A stretch of 64,000 nucleotides of DNA, from NCBI GenBank assembly GCA_028751875.1, contig CM054155.1, positions 3,379,115 through 3,443,114 of the forward strand. The letters run 5' to 3'. Numbering within the stretch: the first letter of the stretch is position 1; the number at the start of each line of letters is the position of its first letter. Shown here one piece after another: positions 1 to 11,809 of this stretch. The position numbers were made by a program, and so were the translations under genes. The notes beneath the pieces are model-generated. The model searched no databases and was not told where the DNA came from. It was given only the letters and a program-made list of their open reading frames with translations. This DNA is from Rapana venosa (Eukaryota > Mollusca > Gastropoda > Neogastropoda > Muricidae).

Positions 1-557
1 TATAGGTCGTAGGTAGGTCTCGGGTAGTGTACATCGAAAAAACTGTAGTTTATAGGTGGCTTTGGGGGGTAAGGTGCATTGGGAGGGGAGGAGGAGAGAG
101 AGAGGGTAGAGATGAGAGAGAGAAAAGGAGAGGGAGAGAGAAGAGAGAGAGAGAGGGGGGAGGGAGAGAGAGAGAGGGAGAGAGAGGGAGGAGAGAGAGA
201 GAGAGAGATGAGGGGGGAGAGAGAGAGCGCCTAGCAGGACTTTAATGTGTGATTCACCAAACCTCGTTTCATGTGGGTTTTTTAAAAAAAAATATCACCT
301 CGAGAACTCTATTAGCAATATGGGTAACAGGATCCATAAAACGGCCATTGCAAGGTTTTTAAACTACGAGCTATTGTATTCGGTGTTTCTTTTAAAACTC
401 TCTCTCACAGAGAATAAATAGGTGAATATAGAATAAACATGCTGCATTATGTTTATAAGTATTTCGGTGCGCGGCGCGCGGCGCGGCACCACACACACAA
501 ACCAACCACACACACACACACACCACACACACACACACACAACACCACACAAAGGGC
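1..557. repeat. Left copy of a 0.56 kb direct duplication
   Basis: This segment matches 4944-5522 almost base for base outside simple repeats: the same unique opening, a GA-rich tract (about 85-228 here), the same 180 bp of unique sequence, and the same ending in a GC/CA microsatellite. Similarity stops after the shared word caaagggc. Differences in the unique part are mainly single-base gaps in this copy, as expected of an uncorrected long-read consensus. The left boundary is hidden by the window edge. It may be a true segmental duplication or a false one created in assembly. Confidence 0.9.
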
Positions 558-1100
558 CCCATCAAAAAAATTCCACTTAAAACCCCTAAAAGGCTCCTTA
601 ATCTCCTCCCCACTTTAGACAAAGGGCAAAGAAAAGAACACACGCACCTTGATCGTTTATTTTCCCTCCCTTTCCCCCACACACCCCTCTCCTTAAAAAG
701 AAGTGGGGGCAGGTGGATATCTTTTCAGGGGGTCTTCTTCCACTTATGCCAGCATTTTTGCGTTTTTTTCCCCAGATAAAACATGCTCTTTTTCCCCCCC
801 ATAAACCTATTTTTACAGACTGGGTGCCCTTTTTGTTTAAAGGGGCATTTAAAGGGGCAAAAATTTTGGGTTTTTTTTAGGGTTTCATCATTTCTTTTGT
901 TTAATATCTTTTCATATAAAAATTATATCAGTGATAAGGAGGGTTATGGTGTGATGTTGTGCGTGTTTTTGTGGTGTATGTGTGAGTGGTGTGTCTTTGT
1001 TTATTGTCTTTGTGCGTTGTTGTATGGTGTGTCTGTACCTCATGTTGTTTTTGTGTTAGATTTTTTTGGTTTTGGTTTTGGTCTTAGCATTGACAATTAA
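558..1100. other. No gene seen; homopolymer-rich, probably poor consensus
   Basis: Short A, T and C runs of irregular length dominate. No splice-flanked open frame or recognisable repeat was found. Confidence 0.5.
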
Positions 1101-1104
1101 TATG

Positions 1105-1455
1105 AAAAAAAGAGGGAGAGAGATATAAAGAGAAGGAGAGAAATAAAGAGAGAGATGAGAAAAGAGGGAGAGAGATAAAGAGAGGGAGAGAAATAGAGAG
1201 AGAGATACAGAGACTGAGAGAGAGGTAATAAATATGCAGACATTGAGACTGCACTTACTGGTCCTCTCTGTCTTTCTGTTTCTTTCTCTTTGCAGCTGTC
1301 TGTCTGTCTGGCTCTCCCCTCCTTTCTTCTCTCTCTTTTTTTCTCTCTGTTTCTGTCTGTCTCTGTCTCTGTCTGTCTCTGCCCCTGTCTCTCTGTCTCT
1401 CTGTCCTCTCTCTCTCTCTCTCCCCTCTCTTCTCTCTCTCTCTCTCTCCTCTAGC
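1105..1455. repeat. GA-rich tract followed by CT/CTGT-rich tract
   Basis: Positions 1105-1225 are almost pure purine (GAGA/AAAGA). Positions 1300-1455 are almost pure pyrimidine (CTGT and CT units). Open frames here are poly-Ser/Leu or Arg/Glu products of the microsatellite. Confidence 0.9.
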
Positions 1456-2189
1456 TATCAGCAGATGCACCTATATGGCGCTGTGTCTTTACCAATGTTG
1501 CTGTTCTTTGTAATCAGTTCATATAACTATGTGACTGAGGTGAGACACAACGAGATAATGGCATGAAGCAACACCTGTGTTGTATCAGTCTGTGTCAAGG
1601 ATCAGGGAAGTGAGGGAGAGCTAAGCTGCTCACACCTTGCATACTGTCACCTGTGTTCTGTTGCTACTTTGTACTTTGATATCGCAGTGATCATCACACC
1701 CTTCCTCAGTCCTTTAGGATGAAAAGGAAAGTTGTCAGAATAGTAACTGTGTCTAGTTATTGTAACGCGTTTACAAGTCCATTTCTTTGGAAAATTTTGA
1801 TTTTTTTTAAAGAAACAAGTGTAAGAATGGTGCAGAGTAACAGGAGAAGAGCAGATTGACAGAAATGTATACATGCCTTTTTGCTGTGGGTATTCTGGCT
1901 TGCAGTGCTTGCCTTAAGGAATCTGATGAACACATCATGCCATCGGTTTAGTTCTTTTGCAAGATGAGGAAGCTGAGCATTTGAGGGATTAATAAAAGTG
2001 ACCTCGTTGGTTTTGGAGAAGGTGTGTGTGTGGGGGTGTGTGTGCGACTGAGATCCTTTTGGGTCAGTGTGGTCAAAGCCCTGAAATGGCCTCTGAGGTC
2101 GGTTGTGAATAAGCACTCCAAATATTATTTTTTCATAATCAATCTGTGATATCGGCATGAGTGAATGGTTTAGGATAAAGCTAGAATTC
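1456..2189. other. Ordinary non-coding sequence, nothing recognised
   Basis: Balanced composition. No conserved protein motif on either strand and no repeat shared with the rest of the window was noticed. Confidence 0.4.
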
Positions 2190-2316
2190 TTCTTTTCTTC
2201 CTCTTCTTTTTTTTCTTCATCGTCGTCGTCATCATCATCATCATGCATTATGATCAACTCCTCCTCCCCTCCTCCTCCTCCTCCTCATCATCATCATTAT
2301 CATCATCATCATCATA
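2190..2316. repeat. Trinucleotide microsatellite (TTC/ATC/TCC)
   Basis: Successive blocks of TTC, GTC, ATC, CTC and again ATC triplets. Frames through it give poly-Ser, poly-Pro/His or poly-Asp and are not genes. Confidence 0.95.
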
Positions 2317-2430
2317 CCCCAAATTCAAATTCAAATTCAAAAGCTTTATTATCTCAAAGACAGAGAAATTCCTGCGGGTTACTCGCCATACATAAAACCA
2401 ATAAACATTTAAACATAATATTTAAAAAAC
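2317..2430 (-). mobile_element. Probable LINE 3' end with hexamer tail
   Basis: Read on the minus strand, the segment ends in an AATAAA-like word followed by three copies of a GAATTT-type unit. A short period-6 tail after a conserved 3' end is typical of non-LTR retrotransposons. No coding remnant is attached, so family assignment is not possible. Confidence 0.45.
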
Positions 2431-4020
2431 ACACACACACTGTCCAACTTTAGCACGCAACCATCATGAGATAAAATGATTCCAAATCAGCAATATCTCA
2501 GCAGCCACAAACCCCCCCCAACAAAAATCACTTTACTCAAGTGCGCACAAGTAAACCCGTACGTCCGCCCCATTCACAGTCACTGGCACGCGCACGCACG
2601 CTCGCACATTGTAAACATTCGTACCCATGCTCACGCATTTTAATAAAATAAGTCAAATTTTTATAACATGTTGTATAAGGCAAATATTAATTAAATTAAT
2701 ACTATGTTCTTTTAAGATATTGAACAGTCTAAAATAATAACACGCGCACGTATGTAAAGAAGAAAAAAAATCATTTGTATAACATGTATGATAAGACAAA
2801 TATCAGTGAAGTTAATACTCTATTCTATTAGAAACTGAACACAGTTTACACTAATAAACCACCGTGTCATTTTCCTCTTGTCTTCCCTCATGTCTCATTC
2901 TTCCTAATTTTGTTTCCCACTGGTTCTCCTTTTGCTGATCCTCCTGGTGGTGTTTGACTTCTTATGTGCAAATAACCTTCAAACATCTGCATCTGGATTG
3001 TCAAGAATAATTATCTTCTTCTTCATCGAACGCTCAGACAGCAACCACTGTTGTCTGTCCTGAGTGAAAATGCATCACGCTGCTGTTAAGTACCTGACAA
3101 GTCAGGCCCAGTGCATCCGATTTCAGTGTGGAACATTTTTATCGTTTATGTCTTTCTGGGAAAAAGGCAGGAGAATGGACCAAGAAGGCAGAACATAGAC
3201 AAGAAGGAGATGACAGGAAGAAAGGAACAAGGCAAAAGCAAAGAGACGGATAGAGAAAAGGGAATTCCTGGCACAGAATCCCAGAAGGTAGGGATGCTGT
3301 TTATACTGACAAGCTCCTGGTGGGGATGTCAAGGATATTAGGCAGAAGCGTTTTACTGCAGATTCCCTAAAGATCCTTTTTCGTGATGTTCCACTGGATA
3401 ACAATTACAGCTTCCTGAGAGAATCGTGCGTTTTCCGCTTGATATGAGCAAAGGTGTCGTAGCTAGTTGCTAAGAACAAGGTTGCTTTAAGGAATCTGGT
3501 TTGAGTTTTATCTCATTTTATGTGTGGTTGATGTGGTTTCTCCCACAACAGGGTGCCTGTCCGGGGTTGACTCTTATGGTTGGCCAGGGCGTTGATACAA
3601 GGAACGACAGTAGAGTTGGTTTTATACCCCATTTTAATATGTATTTCATTGCACGGTTTAATCTGAGATTAAAAACTGAGAGGTGACACCCCGGTATGAC
3701 GGGTTTGGGTTCTGGCGGCTGTCACCCAAAGACAGGATTTTGGGTTGGATTGGCTTGGATTGGCTCTTTCCATTCCTCAGCCTACACAAGCTGATTCCTT
3801 ACACCTCTCCCACCAACAGACACTAACTAGCCATCTTTTCACCTTTATGCACAAACATGACTGAATCTACACACAAGTTCTTGACTCATTTTGTTTTTAT
3901 AAAGTCTAGCACCAGGGAACCTCCCCTCTCCTCCCAATTGAAGAGGAAAATGGATAGGGAGGGGAGGCTGTGCCCCTGACTCGGTCTATAGACGCGACAT
4001 AGGAGCCTCCCACTTCCTGG
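2431..4020. other. Non-coding, nothing recognised
   Basis: No motif-bearing frame on either strand. A purine-rich stretch at 3170-3290 gives short frames without family resemblance. Confidence 0.4.
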
Positions 4021-4021
4021 T

Positions 4022-4067
<46 letters not shown>
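4021..4067. repeat. (GT)n microsatellite
   Basis: About 23 GT units with one interruption. Confidence 0.95.
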
Positions 4068-4069
<2 letters not shown>

Positions 4070-4819
4070 ATCCACTAAAGCACAGACAGTCCTGCTTGAG
4101 GACATGCCTTGCTGACATTCAGTGTTGCTTTAGCTAACAGGCTACAGGGGTTGGGACACTTCCTTTAGCATCAGGTAGCCAAAAACCAATCGCCACAAAA
4201 GTAAGGAAGGAATCTGAGGGGAAGGGGGGGGGGAGGGGAAAACCAAAACCACCCTTACAAAAAATGAACAGATAAATAACAACCGCTCTGGCAGCCTCAC
4301 GTCTACGCATTAAAGAAATGTCCCCAGGGAAGTTTTCCGTTTTTCCTCCATCCCTTCTCCACCCCCCCCCCCCCTTCCCCCCCCGCCTCCACCACCCCCA
4401 CCTCTCCCCATCCTGTAAAAAACATGTCGTCAGGAGATGTGACCCCGCTCTGAATTCCTTGCCCGTGCCCCCACAACGGAAACTCATTGAAGCGGCAACA
4501 ACTTTACTGTGTTTTCCTCCTCAAAAGAGCTCCTTCAGCAAGGAGCCCTACTCCACTCCCCCTTTGACAAAGAGAAGGAGGGGAGGGAGGGCAGGGCAAA
4601 AGATCGACAGCTCTGAAGAGAGGGAAGAAGAAAACCACGAAGGAAGGAGGGAGCTGTAGAAAGGAAAGGAAAGGAAAGCCCAGACAGAGGGAGGGAGGGA
4701 TGGAGGGAGGGTCAGGCCCGCCAGGTCCGAGTTATGCAAGCCTGCCCGCCCAAAGTGCCCGCTGCATTGAAAGGGGGGACAAAGTGACATGGGGGGTAAT
4801 CTGCTCGTTAACTACTGTT

Positions 4820-4820
<1 letters not shown>
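4068..4820. other. Non-coding, purine/pyrimidine biased
   Basis: Contains short C runs (about 4363-4385) and GGGA/GGAA repeats (4560-4710). No gene recognised. Confidence 0.4.

Positions 4821-4851
<31 letters not shown>
4821..4851. repeat. Poly-G tract, 31 bases
   Basis: Uninterrupted G run, one of many long G/C homopolymers in the window. Confidence 0.97.
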
Positions 4852-4853
<2 letters not shown>

Positions 4854-4943
4854 CTCTGCTAATGAGCTGGCCACCACCCCCTCCTCCCTCCCGCCCTCTT
4901 TCCTATGTCGCCCATGTCTCTGTTGAGATCTGAGTCTGGCTAG

Positions 4944-5522
4944 TATAGGTCGTAGGTAGGTCTCGGGTAGTGTACATCGAAAAAACTGTAGTTTATAGGT
5001 GGCTTTGGGGGGTAAGGTGCATTGGGAGGGAGAGGAGAGAGAGAGAGAGATGAAGGGGATGAGAGAGAGAGAGGGAGGGAGAGAGAGAGAGAGAGAGAGA
5101 GGGAGGGAGGAGAGAAAAGGGGGGGAGAGAGGGAGGAGAGAGAGAGAGGGGAGAGGGGAGGGAGAGAGAGAGCGCCTAGCAGGACTTTAATGTGTGATTC
5201 ACCAAACCTCGTTTCATGTGGGTTTTTAAAAAAATATATCACCTCGAGAACTCTATTAGCAATATGGGTAACAGGACTCCATAAGCGGCCATTGCAAGGT
5301 TTTTAAACTACGCAGCTATTGTATTCGGTGTTTCTTTTAAAACTCTCTCTCACAGAGAATAAATAGGTGAATATAGAATAAACATGCTGCCATTATGTTT
5401 ATACAGTATTTCGGGTGCGCGCGCGCGCGCGCGGGGCGCACACACACACACACACACACACACAACACACACACACACACACACACAACACACACACACA
5501 CCACACACCCCACACAAAGGGC
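4944..5522. repeat. Right copy of the 0.56 kb direct duplication
   Basis: Same order of blocks as 1-557: unique opening, GA tract (about 5031-5172), unique core, then a GC/CA dinucleotide tract at about 5416-5510. This copy carries bases missing from the left copy in the unique core, so it is probably the better consensus. The 3' breakpoint lies in the CA microsatellite. Confidence 0.9.
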
Positions 5523-6291
5523 ATCACAGAGGGGGACTGGGCTCCACAAGGGAAGACTCTGGCAGGGCCCACGAAAGGAACCCAGACAGAACCCGTTCTA
5601 CCTGCCTCCCCATCACCGCCTGCCACCTTGCAGAAGCCCTTAAACAGCAACGGGTGCCTACTCCACTAGGCCTTAAACAACCTCAGCTGCCTGTATCCCC
5701 AAAGAGGTCATTTGTGTCCAACAAATAACACTGGGCCTAAAAAAGAAGAAACAGACCTGACAGGCGCCAGACTCGACGCGAAAAAACATTCGTCTAAACC
5801 ATTTTAGTGCAGGAAGGAACATTTGCTCTTCCCTCTTGTACTCCTTCTGCAAGATTTCGGTTTTTAACGGGGTAATGGCAAACGTCTAGGACAGTCTTAT
5901 GGGTTCAGAGTGGAGAAAAGAAAATCATATCAAATTCAGTGACTTTCCTCTGATTATGAGTAGTGCCACTGCTATTAATAACCCCATGCAGTAGTCGTTA
6001 AAGTGGGGTAAATGATCTGAAAAAGTCAGACCCCCAAAGAAGCTAGCAAAACCTGGTTTAAAAATGTAAAACAAGTTTTGGCTACTTTTCCGGATACGAA
6101 GTTGTGATAAGCAAAGTTGCCCTGTGAAAAATCCCAGCCCTTCGATGAAAAGAGAACTTTCAATGCAATGACATGTTCACAATTATATAACCAAAGCAAG
6201 GGGTCTTTTGTCTCACATGAAAATATGTACACTCATCATCATTATAAAGATTCATTTCATCTAACGTTCATGGTTCAAGTATTCTGGCAAG
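5523..6291. other. Non-coding, nothing recognised
   Basis: No conserved motif found. The end of this stretch may be an intron, because a CTAAC branch-point-like word at 6261-6265 precedes an AG at 6290-6291. Confidence 0.35.
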
Positions 6292-6481
6292 AAACATTGG
6301 CGGCACGTTCATCCCTTGTTTTGGAAACACCGAAGGGGAAAACCCAGGGGCTAGGTTTCATCGCATGAACCAGTACCAGCCACCACCCTACGCCTTTGAA
6401 GCCCGCCAGCAACAGCCACCCTACGGGCCAGGGACAGTACCTCTTACCAGCGGGAAACAGCCGCAGGTGGAGGCAACATAA
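6292..6481 (+). CDS. Possible terminal exon of an unidentified protein-coding gene
   Basis: One frame runs from at least 6248 to a TAA stop at 6479-6481 and has real-protein character: NIGGTFIPCFGNTEG, then GARFHRMNQYQPPPYAFEAR, then a Gln/Pro/Tyr-rich tail ending KQPQVEAT. Composition is richer in GC than its flanks and free of simple repeats. The AG at 6290-6291, with a CTAAC word 25 bp upstream, is a plausible splice acceptor and sets the start used here. A Pro/Tyr/Gln-rich cytoplasmic tail would suit a small membrane protein, but no family is recognised. No other exon of such a gene was found upstream in the window. It could be chance or a processed fragment. Confidence 0.3.
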
Positions 6482-6819
6482 CCGGCAGAATAATGTCCGT
6501 TTGTTGAACAATCACTTGGAATGGTGACATTTTGTATGTAAATTTGCTTTGCCCCAGCTGCAGTACAGATAACAGACACTGTAATCTCCGCCACCAGCAA
6601 AGCTTTTTTCAACCGATTTGGAACTGTTTTTGTTGCTCTTTTTTTAGTTATTTATTTATTTTTTTTTATCTGTTCTCCTCTTTGTGTTGTGATTTAATTG
6701 AAATAGTTTTACCTTGTATTATTTGTTTACTTGCACTCTTTTAATTCAATACCAGTTCTTTTCATATTTTACTCTTTTGGTTGCAAATTGCATTTTTTTT
6801 TTTTTTAAAACGTATAATG

Positions 6820-9800
6820 CCTCTGAAAAATTCAAAAATGCTTAAGATCATGCAGGGGAAAATGCTGATAATTTCCATAATCTGCCATATTTAATTCAAC
6901 ATCTTTCAAATAAACAGGTATCAAGTTCTTATGTTACAGCCCCTGATTGTAAAGAAATGTAAACTCCCTAAACTTCAGGGTTTACTGTTATCCACCTGTA
7001 CATGAACATGTAGATGCTGTTGATTAAAATCAACACAGCAATATATATCAAGAAGGAGTAGTTTATAATGTATGTTGTTCACCAATGCCTAATAACTTTC
7101 CCCGATTCATATTATGTGCTGCACGTGTAAAGTTTACAAATGATTTAGTCATGAATATCGTATCGGTTTATTTACCGAAGGGAGCTAATGATTTAATACA
7201 GAGTGGCTGCATTCACTAAAAGATAATCAGAAGTGGCTGTAGGAGGGAGATTTTAATGCCCACGCGCCTTTTTGGGATAAAGGAAGTATATCCTTTTCCC
7301 TCCCAATCGCTTTTTAGAAAACATAATAGACTCTTCCCCTGTGCCTACTAAATGATGGTAGAAATCACGAGAATACCTGACTTTTTGTCTACAGAGCTCA
7401 GCTTTAGATTTTGTCTTTGATATCTTCTGCTCTTGCTCCAGAATGTACATGGGTAACAAGTGAAGATACATTGGGAAGTATCACCTACCTATTGTAATAA
7501 CTTTTTAATGAAATGCCAATCCTCTGTGACACTGAAAAAGACATAATTCCCAAAAATTTTAAATATAAAGGGGGCCGATTGGGAGAAGTTTAAAAGTATC
7601 CTTGTGCCTACAATACAAACAATTTAGATTCTGATAATATTGCCCAATTTTATTCCACTTATACAAATTGCCATTATTCAAGCTGCGCACCTATCAATTC
7701 CATCATTAAATCACTTAAATCAAAAAAGTGTTCAGGGATGTTTGGGGGGACACCTGCTTGCGAAGAAGCAGTGGACCAACCCAAGCATTTAATGTTTTAA
7801 AATGTATGTAAAAAACAAGACATCAGAAAAACCACGAAAAACAGAAACAGGAAAAAAATTATAGAAAACATGGTCATAGCTCAGGCAAAACGACAAATTG
7901 GTCGTCATTTTGTTCCAGTGACTTATCAAGCCCATACAGATCTAAAAATAGTGTGGAAAAAATTTCATGAAATGAAAAAAGGGTGTGACTTTACCAGTTT
8001 TGTCCGATTAAGCTAAAAAACAACGAATTTCCATCCAATGCAGAAAAGGCTGAGGCTTTGCAGATATTTTTTTCAGAATCCATGCGTATTGAAGGTCTCT
8101 CACTTAAAAGCGTAAGTACAGAAAAACTGAAGAGAAAAAAAAAAAGAATATGAAGACCCCTTTCTAATAACACCGAATACATCAATGCCCCAATAAAAAA
8201 TCAATGAGTAAAAGATGTATTACATTCTCTTCCTAATAAGGAAAACTTCTGTTGGATTTGATGCCATATCCAATGATATGCTTAAACATTTTCAGAAAAA
8301 TTCATTTTTCTATTACATAAACTTTTCCAAAAGTGTTGGACTGAAAGTGTTATGCAGTCAACTGGAAGCAGTCCATCATTGTTCCCCATTCATAAGCAAA
8401 GGGAAAACCAAAAAATGACAAAAAATAGTTACAGACCCATAGCGCTGACTCTAACACAGGTAAGCTAATGGAGCGAATCATTCTAAGAAGGATTGTGTAT
8501 TATTGTCAGAAAAATAAGGTAGTTCCAATCAATCAAGCAGGCTTTCAAAAAGGCAGATCTGCAATTGATAATCTAGTAAAAATAACAACACAAGTCAAAC
8601 AACAGTTTGCAAGAAGAAAAAACTTACTTGCAACATTTTTTGATGTCAGAAAAGCTACGATCAAGTCTGGCATGCTAAATTACTGCATAAATTGAAGACT
8701 ACTGGATATCTGGGCATGTTTATATTATATCAAAAGCTTTTTATGTAACAGAAGTATACAAGTGAGAGTAGGGAATACATATTTTAACTCTAGGGCACTC
8801 CCTAGGGTTACCACAGGGTTCTGTTATAGCCCTTTTCTGTTTAATATACTGTTTACGATCTACCCACAAATGTCTAAAAATATCTCCTAGTACAAAATTG
8901 CTGATGATATATGTATGTGGATGAATGCACTATGAAGCGCAGTCAAAAAAGAGGATGATTCATTATACCAGAAAAATCTATCAAAAAGAGTTAGATTTAA
9001 ATTTTTATAAATAATTTTTGAAATGGTCTGATATTTTCAAAAGAAAAAACGCAATTACTTTTTTAACAATGGCAGTGATCCAGATACACTACCGCAGTTT
9101 AAGATTTGGGGGGGAGCTAATTCAGTACAAAAAATTACTGTCAAATTTTTAGGCATATTACTTACATCAAAATTGACTTTGGGAAAGCTCATATTGGATA
9201 CATTTTAACAAAAGCTAGAAAATGTATTTAATTTTTTTAAAATGGTTACCAGACAGTCTTGGGGACAAGATATAGTCACTCTGAAATGCTTAGCTACGTC
9301 ACTTATACGGTCCAAGCTGTCTTATGGACAAGAATCTTTTTTAGTGTCCCAATTATTTACTGAAAAAACTCCCAAAGTGTTTGACTGTAAAAACATATAA
9401 ACTTGCACTTGGTGTACCATTCCACACCTCCACCATAGGAACTTATAAAAGAAATTGGGGAAATTCCCTTCCGAATACCGACAACTTTCATGTGCCAAAA
9501 TGTTTTACGCAGCACAACAAATGAAAACTTTGTTTCTTGTGAAATAACGTCGAAGCAAAAAAAAAATTATCCTAAAGGGCTAGACATTTCGTGTTTAACG
9601 CCTATTGGTACTTATGTAACAGACCTTTTTCAAAAGTCTGGACTTAATCATTATGAATTAGAAATGCAGAAAGAAGCTTTGCCATGCCTTCGTGGGGGAA
9701 ATAAAAAAAAGCATATTGATATTTGATGTACTAATGAAAAAAAGAACGAAAACCAAAATATCATGGTTGCAGATATCCAATCACTATTGAAAATAAGTAA

Positions 9801-10620
9801 AAAACTGACAACTTAAAAGTTTACGATGGGTCAGTCTTAGAAAATAATGAAATGGTTCAGCATTCGTCATACCAGCTCTTTAAAAAAAAGAGAAATCTAC
9901 TATTTTTGGTAAACATCATTCAATATTTACAGCTGAACTTATTGCAATTCTTTATGGCTTTAACTATATTCTTGATTTTTGCATTTCCCATCATTCCTAT
10001 CTTTTCTTTGTGTAGATTCTAAGTCGGTACTGTATGCTATCAATCCCCAATTCCAGGAAAGTATCCAGAATCATTTTTGAAATTAAATATGTCATACACC
10101 TTTTAAGGGTTTTAAGAAGTATTCCTGTCTCCTTTTGTTGGGTACCTTCGCCGTTTGGAGTTTTTTTTAAATGAGTGGGTGACAGAGCTGCAAAAAGGGG
10201 GGCAAGACATCATTTGAATCAATAGAACTGCATGTCCCATTATCTCTACAGGAGGGATACAGTTTAAATTTGAACAGACGTCGTGGAGTAAGTGGAGAAG
10301 GGAAACAGATCAATTCAAGGAAAAGATCTTTAAAGAATTGCCTGACTAATGGCCTTATTCATGTTACATGACTCCTTCTTCAACACATTTAAGTATTGCA
10401 ACCACAAGAAGAGTTAATGCACATATTTTAGATTAAAATTAAATGCAATTTAACAAAATTTTGTAAAAAAATGTGAGGTTTCCTCTGTGGGGAACATATT
10501 TCCAACACTCACATCATATTTGAGTGTTAATTGTAAAAAACCTTTTTTACCCCCATTTTGTGAGCAGTCTGTGGAAACTGTTTTTAAAAATCCGAAATTA
10601 GCCTTTTTCCATTGTTAAAT
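6820..10620 (+). mobile_element. Decayed I/Jockey-type LINE with endonuclease, RT and RNase H remnants
   Basis: Pieces of one ORF2 can be followed in changing frames. The endonuclease part shows NLPYLIQHLSNKQ (about 6879), VSVYLPKGAND (about 7162) and the catalytic-loop motif GDFNAHAPFWDKGS near 7240. The reverse transcriptase shows a YRPIALT block (about 8430), then MERIILRRI and NQAGFQKGRSAIDNL (8468-8692), LPQGSV (about 8808) and the catalytic IADD (about 8898). A C-terminal RNase H follows, with AELIAILYGFNYIL (about 9933), DSKSVLYAIN (about 10017) and a degraded WVPSPFG block (about 10140). This domain order, with RNase H after RT, fits the I superfamily (I or Nimb-like) more than RTE or L2. 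Many stops and frameshifts make it dead. The sequence is strikingly A/T-rich relative to its surroundings. Confidence 0.8.
8468..8692 (+). pseudogene. Reverse transcriptase fragment of the I-type LINE
   Basis: This is the longest open piece of the element's RT (75 codons). It begins with the thumbless RT block ERIILRRIVYYCQ and contains QAGFQKGRSAIDN, the non-LTR counterpart of the QxGFRxGRS motif. It continues to FDVRKA, where the first catalytic Asp of the palm should lie (usual form FLDVxKAFD). The frame breaks shortly after, and the IADD motif lies about 200 bp further on in another frame. Confidence 0.8.
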
Positions 10621-10848
10621 GTCTATTGCACAGCCCATTGGAGTATTTGTTGTAGTTATTTTATAGATGTTTCATGTTAAAAATTTGTTGAATTTAAATG
10701 TTTACTCATGTTTAAGATTCCCCCCACCCCCTTTTTTTGCATGAAAATACCCAAAACACATGTTACCTAATCAGTCTTTTCTCTGTACATACCCCTCTCC
10801 ACTACATCCACTACATTTTCCACATCCTTTGTCTAATATCACTGAGAG

Positions 10849-10910
10849 TGAACAGACGTTAAATTGAAGACAACAACAACAACAACACACACACACACAC
10901 ACACACACAC
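10849..10910 (+). repeat. Short dispersed repeat with CAA and CA tail
   Basis: A roughly 30-bp word (gtgaacagacgttaaattg, then a CAA repeat, then CA units) recurs nearly exactly at 13909-13955. It may be the true 3' terminus of the I-type LINE upstream or of another element. Confidence 0.6.
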
Positions 10911-10929
10911 GATGAAGTTAATTTTGTTC

Positions 10930-10975
10930 CTAGATAGATGGTTTGGTGAAAAAAATATTGCTTATTCAATGTTAT
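10930..10975 (+). mobile_element. Partial copy of a LINE 3' terminus
   Basis: Shares the block agatagatgg, tttgatgaaaaaa and the word attcaatgt with 11605-11735 and 12463-12525. Only the start of the terminal region is present. Confidence 0.4.
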
Positions 10976-11399
10976 TATCGTTATGTTGTGGTCTCATGGT
11001 GATGGGGATTATTTGTTATATTGTTGTCTCATGGTGATGGGTGATTGTTGTTATTATTGTATCTCTATTATAATGATCATTATCATTGTCTTATTTCACT
11101 TATCTTGCTTGTTTGAAAGTTATTGTGTGAATATATTATTTTTAAAAAGCGCTATTTGAAGAGTATGAGCGCATAAAAGCACACGTTTGCTGGGTGGAGG
11201 AGGAGAGGAGAGGGGTCATTGAAGGCAATATTGTCACTAATGACGCAATGAATGCCTCGTATTTTCTAACGTTTTGTTCCTGTACCTTTTTATTATCTAA
11301 AGTATAACCGTGAAAGAATGGATGATATAGTAGGTGAAGTAATTTGTTTGTCCTGACGCGTCATGATTTTTTTTTTTTAATTCTTAAAACATTCTTTAA

Positions 11400-11495
11400 G
11401 TGTGTGTGTGCGTGTGTGTGTGTGTACGTGAGCGCGCACGCGCGCAGGTGTGTATGAGTATGTGTGTGCGTGTGTGTATGTATATGTGTGTAATT
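11400..11495. repeat. (GT)n/(GC)n microsatellite
   Basis: Alternating purine-pyrimidine tract with GTGTGC and GCGCGC blocks, potentially Z-DNA forming. Confidence 0.9.
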
Positions 11496-11604
11496 TGTAT
11501 TTTCCAATGTATTATCTTATCGATTTTCCTCTTTTTGCTGGTTGAATTTAATGTTAAAGGTTGCAATAATGTAGTAATTCAGTATAATCATTAAGAAATT
11601 TGTT

Positions 11605-11735
11605 CTTAGATAGTAGGCTTGATGAAAAAAAGCAAATGCATTGCTCATTCAATGTACAATCTGGAAACAAAAAATTTGACTTGACTGACTTGACTTGACC
11701 ATCTGGAAATAAAAGTTTGACTTCACTTCATTACA
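11605..11735 (+). mobile_element. LINE 3' terminus with TTGACT-type tail
   Basis: Contains agatagtaggcttgatg, a short A run, cattcaatgtacaatctgg and ends in repeated TTGACTTGAC-like units followed by CA repeats. The same block recurs at 12463-12525 and partly at 10930-10975. It is the truncated end of a dispersed retrotransposon, perhaps that of the I-type LINE just upstream. Confidence 0.55.
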
Positions 11736-11809
11736 CTCACACACACACATACACACATACGCACATACATGATTTAAATGGAAACTATACATCAGTTTCC
11801 TCAGTTTAT

